DNA of 34,142 bases. It comes from Chryseobacterium sp. (lineage in GTDB: Bacteria; Bacteroidota; Bacteroidia; Flavobacteriales; Weeksellaceae). The stretch covers positions 12,706-46,847 of the forward strand of contig JADMKO010000010.1 in the NCBI GenBank assembly GCA_015478785.1, read 5' to 3'. A program made the translations under genes and the position numbers. Under the pieces are notes generated by a model. That model searched no databases. It was given only the letters and a program-made list of their open reading frames with translations, and had not been told where the DNA came from. Shown here one piece after another: positions 8,104-14,289 of the stretch (within the stretch, counting starts at the first letter, position 1; each line of letters starts with the position of its first letter).

Positions 8104-8784
8104 TCACAGAAGGTTTTTATTTTTTTTTCTGCTCATCAGCCAAGGGGAATTGGTCAGGTCATAGACTTTTTGAATGTCTTTCAAAATTTCTTCAAAATCT
8201 ATATTGAGATCTATCAATTCACCTGTAGCAATATCAAACACCCAACCGTGAACGATAGGATAATCATCCAGAATATAGCGTTGTTGAACAGAAGCCATTT
8301 TAATAACGTTAATGCATTGTTCCTGCACGTTTAATTCAACAAGCCTGCGATATCTGGTATGATCGCAGGAAATAGCGTCCAGTTCCGTCTGGTGCGTTCT
8401 GTACACATCCCGAATCGTTCTGAGCCATGGATTTAATAATCCCAGATCCTCGGGTGTCATCGCAGCTTTTACGCCGCCGCAACCATAATGCCCGCAAATA
8501 ATAATGTGTTTTACTTTCAAATGTTCTACAGCGTACTGAATCACTGCTGTTGAGCTCATATCCAACGTATTCACCACATTGGCAATATTCCGGTGTACAA
8601 AAACTTCACCCGGTTTCAGGCCCATCAGTTCTTCCGCAGTAGCACGACTGTCAGAACAGCCAATATACAGATATTCGGGGTGTTGTCCGTCTGCAAGTTT
8701 TTTAAAAAAATCTGCATCCTGGCCCAGTTTTTCCTGAATCCATTTTCTATTATTTATAAAAATTGTTTCGTAAGATTTGCTCAT
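8104..8784 (-). CDS. Beta-class carbonic anhydrase
   Basis: This 226-residue cytosolic enzyme interconverts CO2 and bicarbonate. Zinc ligands of the beta class are visible: Cys43 in CSDSR (43-47, with the Asp45-Arg47 dyad), His99 and Cys102 in GHYGCGG. The first ATG (8784) lies 15 bases after the rmlA stop, with no -7 box between them, so the gene is probably the last member of the ugd-rmlB-rmlA transcript. Bicarbonate feeds carboxylases in fatty-acid, nucleotide and C4 metabolism. There is no obvious direct link to sugar-nucleotide synthesis, so the pairing may be positional. The C-terminus (RKKNKNLL) is basic. Confidence 0.95.
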   Translation of the reverse strand: MSKSYETIFINNRKWIQEKLGQDADFFKKLADGQHPEYLYIGCSDSRATAEELMGLKPGEVFVHRNIANVVNTLDMSSTAVIQYAVEHLKVKHIIICGHYGCGGVKAAMTPEDLGLLNPWLRTIRDVYRTHQTELDAISCDHTRYRRLVELNVQEQCINVIKMASVQQRYILDDYPIVHGWVFDIATGELIDLNIDFEEILKDIQKVYDLTNSPWLMSRKKNKNLL

Positions 8785-8799
8785 TTCCGGTTGTTTTTT

Positions 8800-9660
8800 T
8801 TAATCCATAAGTTTGCGGAGATATTCCCCGTATCCGCTTTTTCCGTACTTTTCTGCGGCCGCCAGCAATTCTTCATTGTTGATGAATCCCTTTTGCCACG
8901 CGATTTCTTCGATACAGGAAATTTTAAAACCTTGTCTTTTTTCCAGAACTTTTACGAATTCTGAAGCTTCGTGCAGTGAATCGAAAGTTCCGGTGTCCAG
9001 CCAAGCTGTTCCGCGCGACATAACGCCCACTTCCAGATTTCCTTTTTGCAGATAAATTTTGTTGATATCGGTGATCTCCAATTCGCCCCGCGGTGAAGGT
9101 TCTAAATTCTTGGCATATTCCACTACAGAATTGTCATAAAAATATAACCCGGGAACCGCATAATTGGATTTTGGTTCTGAAGGTTTTTCTTCAATGGAAA
9201 TGGCTTTGAAATTTTCATCAAACTCTACCACACCGTACCTCTCCGGATCTGAAACCTGATACGCAAAAACGCAACCACCCTGAACGTTGGTTTTGCTTTC
9301 CAGTAACTGTGGCAAACCGGCTCCGTAAAAAATATTATCGCCCAATACCAATGCTACAGAATCATTACCAATAAACGCTTCGCCCAAAATAAACGCCTGA
9401 GCCAAGCCATCCGGTGAAGGTTGAGTTTTGTATTCAATTCGGCAACCGATTTGTGAACCATCACCGAGTAATTTTTTAAAAGCCTCCTGATCATGCGGTG
9501 TTGTGATGATCAATATTTCGCGGATTCCTGCTAACAAAAGCACAGAAAGCGGATAATAAATCATCGGTTTATCGTACACCGGCATCAGCTGCTTGCTGAC
9601 CGCAATCGTAAGTGGAAAAAGTCTGGTGCCGGAGCCGCCTGCTAAAATTATGCCCTTCAT
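8800..9660 (-). CDS. rmlA: Glucose-1-phosphate thymidylyltransferase RmlA
   Basis: This 286-residue protein makes dTDP-glucose from dTTP and glucose-1-phosphate. The nucleotidyltransferase signature [11 protein letters not shown] starts at 8, [16 protein letters not shown] follows, the metal-binding Asp108 lies in LGDNIFYG, and the second metal/substrate region is [14 protein letters not shown]. It is in the same direction as rmlB and ugd, but 179 bases separate it from rmlB, and that gap contains a gene remnant and short repeats. No -7 box is seen in the gap, so read-through from upstream is likely. rmlC and rmlD are absent here, so the final sugar (rhamnose or another 6-deoxyhexose) cannot be fixed from this window. 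Confidence 0.97.
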   Translation of the reverse strand: MKGIILAGGSGTRLFPLTIAVSKQLMPVYDKPMIYYPLSVLLLAGIREILIITTPHDQEAFKKLLGDGSQIGCRIEYKTQPSPDGLAQAFILGEAFIGNDSVALVLGDNIFYGAGLPQLLESKTNVQGGCVFAYQVSDPERYGVVEFDENFKAISIEEKPSEPKSNYAVPGLYFYDNSVVEYAKNLEPSPRGELEITDINKIYLQKGNLEVGVMSRGTAWLDTGTFDSLHEASEFVKVLEKRQGFKISCIEEIAWQKGFINNEELLAAAEKYGKSGYGEYLRKLMD

Positions 9661-9666
9661 TTTTTT

Positions 9667-9690
9667 GAATTTAAGCGAATTTAGGCGAAT
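9667..9690 (-). repeat. Short tandem repeat before rmlA
   Basis: On the plus strand GAATTTAAGC (9667-9676) is followed at once by GAATTTAGGC (9677-9686) and GAAT (9687-9690). This is a 10-base unit repeated about 2.4 times with one mismatch. It lies a few bases before the rmlA ATG, beside the gene remnant. It could be part of that decayed element or a chance slip repeat. Confidence 0.55.
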
Positions 9691-9716
9691 GCCTCGAGTT
9701 TTTCGCTGTTATAGAT

Positions 9717-9821
9717 TTATAATTCGTTTATATTTAAACCATTTCCGATAGTGGAATGAATATTCATACAAATTCCGATAACTTTGTAACTCTCTTCTTT
9801 GTATAAAATTTCCTTTTCCAT
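9717..9821 (-). pseudogene. Remnant resembling a GxxExxY protein gene
   Basis: A 34-codon reading frame begins MEKEILYKEESYKVIGICMN and continues IHSTIGNGLNINEL before a stop. This resembles the N-terminus of GxxExxY proteins (a PDDEXK-nuclease-like family of about 120-130 residues), which typically open with ILYKxESYxIIGxxxxVHKxLGxGF. The match ends at the Gly-Asn-Gly-Leu of that pattern and everything after it is missing, so the gene looks deleted for about three quarters of its length. Intact members commonly sit among Bacteroidota surface-polysaccharide genes, which fits the position between rmlB and rmlA. The assignment is from memory of the family pattern only. An unrelated small peptide is the alternative. 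Confidence 0.6.
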
Positions 9822-9839
9822 CAATTAGTGGAATTCGTT

Positions 9840-10931
9840 TTAATTAGAGTCATTCGCATACTGCGAAGTATAATATTCCTGATAATTACCCGAGGTCACA
9901 TTCTCCAGCCAATCTTTGTTTTCCAGAAACCAATCAATTGTTTTGGAAAGTCCTTCTTCGAAAACTACAGAAGGTTTCCAGCCCAGTTCATTGGCTAATT
10001 TGGTGGCATCAATAGCGTAGCGTTTGTCATGTCCTGGGCGGTCTTTCACGAAGGTAATGAGTTTCTCAGAATAACCTGCCGGTTTTCCGGTTTTTTCATC
10101 AACTTGCTTGATGAGTTCTTTCACAAGATTGATATTCTGCCATTCATTCCAACCTCCGATGTTGTAGGTTTCGCCAGTTTTCGCTTCATGGAAGATCTGG
10201 AAAATCGCTTTGGCGTGATCAATGACATACAGCCAGTCGCGGGTATATTTTCCGTCGCCATAAATAGGAAGCGGTTTTTCGTTCAGAATATTATGAATAC
10301 AAAGCGGAATCAGTTTTTCCGGAAAATGATTTGGTCCGTAATTATTGGAACAATTGGAAATGATGAAAGGCATTCCGTACGTATTTCCATAGGCTCTTAC
10401 CAAATGATCGGAAGCAGCTTTGCTGGCGGAATACGGTGATTTCGGATCGTATGGAGTTTCCTCTGTAAAGAATCCGGTTTCGCCCAAAGCTCCGTACACT
10501 TCATCCGTGGAAACATGATAAAAAAGATTTGTCCGTTTTTCATTTGGAAAATTTCCGTGTTGATGCTCAGGATTCAGCGTCCAGAATTCTCTGCAGAGAT
10601 TCAGAAGATTCGCAGTTCCGTTTACATTCGTGTTGATGAATGCGTTTGGATCAGTAATGCTTCTGTCAACGTGGGATTCTGCTGCCAGATGAACAATAGC
10701 TTCGGGCTGATATTTTTCAAAAACAGCTTTCAGTTCTTCCGGTTTGGTAATATCGGCTTTTTCAAAAATATAATTGGGTTCGTTTTCAATGTCTTTCAGG
10801 TTTTCAAGATTTCCTGCGTAGGTGAGCGCATCCAGATTGATTACTCTGGTTTGCGGGAGGTTTCTTACAAATTCCCTCACCACATGGGAACCAATAAATC
10901 CGGCGCCGCCGGTGATGATGATGTTTTTCAT
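9840..10931 (-). CDS. rmlB: dTDP-glucose 4,6-dehydratase RmlB
   Basis: This 363-residue short-chain dehydrogenase/reductase superfamily enzyme converts dTDP-glucose to dTDP-4-keto-6-deoxyglucose using bound NAD+. The Rossmann motif GGAGFIGS is at 8-15. The active-site Thr142-Asp143-Glu144 lies in HVSTDEVYG, and the catalytic Tyr167 and Lys171 in SPYSASKAASD. All are intact and the length is normal. The start lies 2 bases after the ugd stop, so translation is probably coupled to ugd. Together with rmlA it supplies the common intermediate for dTDP-rhamnose and related deoxysugars of surface polysaccharide. Confidence 0.97.
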   Translation of the reverse strand: MKNIIITGGAGFIGSHVVREFVRNLPQTRVINLDALTYAGNLENLKDIENEPNYIFEKADITKPEELKAVFEKYQPEAIVHLAAESHVDRSITDPNAFINTNVNGTANLLNLCREFWTLNPEHQHGNFPNEKRTNLFYHVSTDEVYGALGETGFFTEETPYDPKSPYSASKAASDHLVRAYGNTYGMPFIISNCSNNYGPNHFPEKLIPLCIHNILNEKPLPIYGDGKYTRDWLYVIDHAKAIFQIFHEAKTGETYNIGGWNEWQNINLVKELIKQVDEKTGKPAGYSEKLITFVKDRPGHDKRYAIDATKLANELGWKPSVVFEEGLSKTIDWFLENKDWLENVTSGNYQEYYTSQYANDSN

Positions 10932-10933
10932 AG

Positions 10934-12247
10934 TTAAGGTGTAATAGTTTTTCTTCCGATGGATTTGTAATAAAATCCGTTTTGTTCCGCAAGTTCTAAC
11001 GGAAACATATTTCTGCCGTCAAATATAACTTTGTTTTTTAACTTTTCTGCCATCAGTTTAAAATTCGGATTTTTGAATTCCGGCCATTCTGTGGCGATTA
11101 ACAAACAATCGGCACCTTCCAGCGCAGTGTACATATCCTTTGCATATTCAATTTGATCGCCTAAAATTTTGCGTACATTTTCTTCCGCCGCGGTGTCATA
11201 GGCAATTACATTAGCTCCTCTTTCCAGAAAAATACGAATATTGTCCAAAGAAGAAGCTTCCCGAATATCATCAGTACTTGCTTTGAAAGCTAATCCCCAA
11301 ACTGCGATTTTAATGCCCTGAAGTTGGCCATCAAAATAATTATCGATTTCTTCAGCCAGAATAACTTTCTGTTTTTGATTTACTTTTTCCGTTGCTTCGA
11401 GAATTTTAAAATCATAATTTTCATTTTTGCCTGATTTTATCAATGCTTTCACATCTTTCGGAAAGCAACTTCCTCCATATCCTATTCCCGGAAATAAAAA
11501 CCGATGCCCGATTCTGTCGTCACTTCCCATCCCAAGTCGGACCTGATCTACATCTGCACCCACTTTTTCGCAATAATTTGCAATTTCATTCATGAACGTA
11601 ATTTTCACGGCAAGAAAAGAATTAGCAGCATATTTAGTGAGTTCAGATGATTTTTCATCCATGAAAATAATCGGAATCCCTGTATTGGTAAACGGTTGAT
11701 AAATTTTGGACATAATTTCTTTTGCTCTTTCGGAAGTGCTGCCTACTACAACACGAGCAGGATTCATAGCGTCTTCCACAGCAAAACCTTCGCGCAGAAA
11801 TTCAGGATTTGATACCACATCGAACGGTAAATCTGTCTTTGAGAGAATAACTTCCCGAACCTTATCCGCAGTTCCCACCGGAACGGTAGATTTATTAACA
11901 ATCACTTTGTAATCGGTCATCAGCGATCCAATTTGCTCCGCTACACCTAATACATAAGAAAGATCTGCAGAACCGTCTTCGCCCGGAGGCGTTGGTAATG
12001 CGAGATAAATTACCTCACTTTTCGGGATGGCTTCCGCAAGTTCGGTGGTAAAATGAAGCCTTTCTGCCTGAATATTCCTCAGAAACATTTCCTCGAGGCC
12101 GGGTTCATAAATGGGAACAATGCCGTTTTTCATTTTTGCGATTTTGGACGCATCCACATCCACACAATACACCGAATTTCCTAATTCAGCTAAGGTAGTT
12201 CCCGTAACCAGCCCTACATATCCTGTTCCTACGATGGTGATATTCAT
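10934..12247 (-). CDS. ugd: UDP-glucose 6-dehydrogenase
   Basis: This 437-residue protein oxidises UDP-glucose to UDP-glucuronate with NAD+. It starts MNITIVGTGYVGLVTG, the Rossmann nucleotide-binding loop. EPGLEEM near 48-54, the NKSTVPVGTADKV segment (119-131), KYAANSFLAVKITFMNE (205-221) and the catalytic Cys261 in GYGGSCFPKD are all typical of the UDP-Glc/GDP-Man dehydrogenase family. It heads a leftward operon with rmlB 2 bases behind. UDP-glucose dehydrogenase is preferred over GDP-mannose dehydrogenase from the GSCFPKD motif and overall look. The closely related UDP-sugar dehydrogenases (WbpA/WbpO type) are less likely but not excluded. Confidence 0.93.
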   Translation of the reverse strand: MNITIVGTGYVGLVTGTTLAELGNSVYCVDVDASKIAKMKNGIVPIYEPGLEEMFLRNIQAERLHFTTELAEAIPKSEVIYLALPTPPGEDGSADLSYVLGVAEQIGSLMTDYKVIVNKSTVPVGTADKVREVILSKTDLPFDVVSNPEFLREGFAVEDAMNPARVVVGSTSERAKEIMSKIYQPFTNTGIPIIFMDEKSSELTKYAANSFLAVKITFMNEIANYCEKVGADVDQVRLGMGSDDRIGHRFLFPGIGYGGSCFPKDVKALIKSGKNENYDFKILEATEKVNQKQKVILAEEIDNYFDGQLQGIKIAVWGLAFKASTDDIREASSLDNIRIFLERGANVIAYDTAAEENVRKILGDQIEYAKDMYTALEGADCLLIATEWPEFKNPNFKLMAEKLKNKVIFDGRNMFPLELAEQNGFYYKSIGRKTITP

Positions 12248-12272
12248 TTTTACAAACCTAACTTTAAAGGCG

Positions 12273-12280
12273 CAAAATTA
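12273..12280 (-). promoter_or_regulatory. -7 box of the ugd-rmlB-rmlA operon
   Basis: The plus strand CAAAATTA is TAATTTTG on the minus strand, a perfect TAnnTTTG, 25 bases before the ugd ATG. A TTG at 12296-12298 (minus strand) is a possible -33 element at a short 15-base spacing. A second TAGGTTTG at 12253-12260 is too close to the start codon to be the main promoter. Confidence 0.5.
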
Positions 12281-12376
12281 CTAAAAAATGAATTACAACT
12301 TATGCCGGTTTTCTGGTAAATTGGACTAATGTTCGGATAATCTGCATGTAAAACAGCAGTTAAACCCTCGATTTTT

Positions 12377-12406
12377 TTTGATGGCAGAAAAATTATCGTA
12401 TATTTG
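12377..12406 (+). promoter_or_regulatory. Promoter of the rimP-nusA-infB operon
   Basis: The -33 element TTTG (12377-12380, at the end of a T run) and the -7 box TATATTTG (12399-12406) lie 18 bases apart. This is one of the best Bacteroidota-type promoters in the window. The start site should fall near 12412, giving a leader of about 65 bases that contains a terminator-like hairpin. Confidence 0.75.
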
Positions 12407-12427
12407 CAGCTGATTACGGGATAAATG

Positions 12428-12454
12428 AAAAGGCTTCGCAAGAAAGCCTTTTTT
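12428..12454 (+). terminator. Terminator-like hairpin in the rimP leader
   Basis: AAAAGGCTT (12428-12436) pairs perfectly with AAGCCTTTT (12444-12452) around the 7-base loop CGCAAGA, and the T run continues to 12454. It lies between the promoter and the rimP ATG, so it can only affect this operon. A leader attenuator is plausible because the second gene encodes NusA, which acts on hairpin-dependent pausing and termination. Autoregulation is an inference. Confidence 0.7.
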
Positions 12455-12476
12455 CGTAACAATATTTGAGGTGGAT

Positions 12477-12944
12477 ATGGAATTCAAAAAGAAAATAGAA
12501 CGATTGCTGGAGGATTTTCTGGAAAATAGGGAAGATTTGTTCCTCATAGATCTGAAGATTTCTGCTAACGATGATGTAACGATAGTACTGGACGGAGATG
12601 AAGGCGTTACTCTTCAGGATTGTCTGGATGCCAGCCGAGCTGTTGAATTCAATATGGACAGAGAAGCGCATGATTTCAGCTTGCAGGTAATGTCAGCAGG
12701 ACTCAGTGAGCCACTTTCGCGTCCCAGACAGTTTAAGAAAAATATTGGAAGGCCTCTGGAAATCATATTGCTGAATGATATCAGAATAGAAGGTGAACTT
12801 ACAAAAGTGGAGGAAGATAGCATTACTTTACTATTACGCTACCGGAAGCCGAAGGAAGTAGGAAAAGGAAAAATAGATGTCGAGGAAGAGAAAATCATTC
12901 ATTTCCAAGATATAAAGAAGGCATTAGTAACAATAAAATTTTAA
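12477..12944 (+). CDS. rimP: Ribosome maturation factor RimP
   Basis: This 155-residue protein is needed for 30S subunit maturation. The N-terminal alpha/beta domain has FLIDLKISANDDVTIVLDGD and LQDCLDASRAVEFNMD. The linker LQVMSAGLSEPLSRPRQFKK matches the RimP signature (SAGxxxPL), and a small SH3-like barrel follows. I choose the ATG at 12477 rather than the GTG at 12471. It gives the usual start MEFKKKIE and a normal length, and GAGG (12469-12472) then sits 4 bases upstream as a rare Shine-Dalgarno-like site overlapping that GTG. It is first in the operon with nusA and infB, the conserved bacterial order. Confidence 0.95.
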   Translation: MEFKKKIERLLEDFLENREDLFLIDLKISANDDVTIVLDGDEGVTLQDCLDASRAVEFNMDREAHDFSLQVMSAGLSEPLSRPRQFKKNIGRPLEIILLNDIRIEGELTKVEEDSITLLLRYRKPKEVGKGKIDVEEEKIIHFQDIKKALVTIKF

Positions 12945-12961
12945 GCTGTGCTACGGCTTAA
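12941..12961 (+). other. Intra-operon mRNA hairpin at the rimP stop codon
   Basis: TTAAGCTG (12941-12948) can pair with CGGCTTAA (12954-12961) around a 5-base loop, with one T-G wobble. It includes the rimP stop codon and ends 25 bases before nusA. There is no T run, so it is not a terminator. It may be an mRNA processing or stability element, or chance. Confidence 0.35.
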
Positions 12962-12986
12962 GAATAATTTAATACATAAATAACGA

Positions 12987-14222
12987 ATGGACAGTTTAGC
13001 GTTAATAGAAGCGTTTGGCGATTTTAAAGACGAGAAAAGCATCAGTAAGATTGATTTAATGGCAATCATAGAAGACTCGCTTAAAACGCTTTTAAGAAAA
13101 AGATACGATTCCGACGATCATTTTGATGTGATTGTAAACCCCGATAAAGGTGATTTTCAGATATTTCTGAATAAAACCATTGTAGAAGACGGCATGTCCG
13201 AAGATGATGATCTTGAAATTGAAATAGCAGAAGCAAAGAAAATAGACCCTACCTTTGAAGTGGGAGAAGATTATACCGTAGAAATTCCGATCGCACAGCT
13301 GGGAAGAAGAAATGTTCTTACATTGAAGCAGATTTTGGCAACAAAACTTCAGGAACATAACAACGCAATGTTGTATGATCAATTTCGCGATAAAATTGGG
13401 GAAATCGTAATGGGAGAAGTTCACCACGTAAGAAAGCAACATGCAATTTTGCTGGATGATGATGACAATGAATTTATCCTGCCGAAAGAAAATCAGATTC
13501 CATCAGATTTCTTTAAAAAAGGAGAAAGCATCAGAGCCATTGTTGATTCTGTTGATTTTAAAGGAGCCAAACCGCAGATTATTGTTTCCAGAACTTCACC
13601 AAGATTTTTGGAAAAGCTGCTGGAACTGGAAATTCCTGAAATTCAGGACGGAACCATTATGCTGAAAAAAGTAGTGCGCATTCCGGGCGAAAAAGCGAAA
13701 ATTGCAGTAGATGCGTATGATGACCGTATCGATCCGGTAGGAGCTTGTGTAGGCGTGAAAGGTTCGCGGATTCACGGTGTGGTAAGAGAATTGAGAAATG
13801 AAAATATCGATGTTATTCAGTGGTCCAAAAACCCCGAGATTTTAGTAAAAAGAGCTTTGGGTAATGTGACGATTAATAAAATAGAGCTGAATACAGAACA
13901 GCAGTACGCCATGGTGTATACTCCGGTAGAGGAAATTTCAAAAGTGATCGGAAAACAAGGGCAGAACATCAAACTTGCTTCCTGGCTTACCGGTCTTGAA
14001 ATAGACGTGTACAGAGAAACCAGCGAAGATGACGATGTGGAATTGAACGAATTCAAAGATGAAATCGAAGAGTGGGTCATCGAAGAATTCAAAAAAGTAG
14101 GATTGAATACGGCAAGAAGTGTATTGGATAAAGATACTGAAGCCCTTCTGAATCTTGTTGATTTGGAAGAAGAACAAATTGATGAAGTAAAACAGATTTT
14201 AAAAGAAGAATTGGAATCGTAA
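12987..14222 (+). CDS. nusA: Transcription factor NusA
   Basis: This 411-residue cytosolic protein binds RNA polymerase and nascent RNA and controls pausing, termination and antitermination. The N-terminal RNA-polymerase-binding domain (about 1-130) begins MDSLALIEAFGDFKDEKSIS. An S1 domain follows (about 135-205, with GEIVMGEVHHV), then KH1 (about 225-290, with RIDPVGACVGVKGSRI) and KH2 (about 305-365, with VIGKQGQNIKLASWLTG). It lacks the acidic C-terminal repeats of enterobacterial NusA, as is usual outside gammaproteobacteria. The C-terminal stretch is acidic (DLEEEQIDEVKQ). It lies 42 bases after rimP and 67 before infB, with no terminator between. Confidence 0.97.
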   Translation: MDSLALIEAFGDFKDEKSISKIDLMAIIEDSLKTLLRKRYDSDDHFDVIVNPDKGDFQIFLNKTIVEDGMSEDDDLEIEIAEAKKIDPTFEVGEDYTVEIPIAQLGRRNVLTLKQILATKLQEHNNAMLYDQFRDKIGEIVMGEVHHVRKQHAILLDDDDNEFILPKENQIPSDFFKKGESIRAIVDSVDFKGAKPQIIVSRTSPRFLEKLLELEIPEIQDGTIMLKKVVRIPGEKAKIAVDAYDDRIDPVGACVGVKGSRIHGVVRELRNENIDVIQWSKNPEILVKRALGNVTINKIELNTEQQYAMVYTPVEEISKVIGKQGQNIKLASWLTGLEIDVYRETSEDDDVELNEFKDEIEEWVIEEFKKVGLNTARSVLDKDTEALLNLVDLEEEQIDEVKQILKEELES

Positions 14223-14289
14223 TATCCTCATACAACCAAAAACCAAATCCTGATATAAAATTAATATTTTTAAAAAGCAACTATTTTAC

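Noticed and set aside
8107-8131. CAGAA / TTCTG pairing with a long T run at the end of the carbonic anhydrase gene as a pth terminator
   Set aside because: Only five pairs close a loop of about 15 bases inside coding sequence; the T run is mostly in the loop, so it is unlikely to terminate.
10029-10937. Plus-strand open frames opposite rmlB
   Set aside because: They mirror rmlB codons; rmlB has all catalytic residues and normal length.
12471-12476. GTG at 12471 as the rimP start
   Set aside because: It overlaps the GAGG site that fits the ATG at 12477, and MEFKKKIE is the more typical N-terminus.
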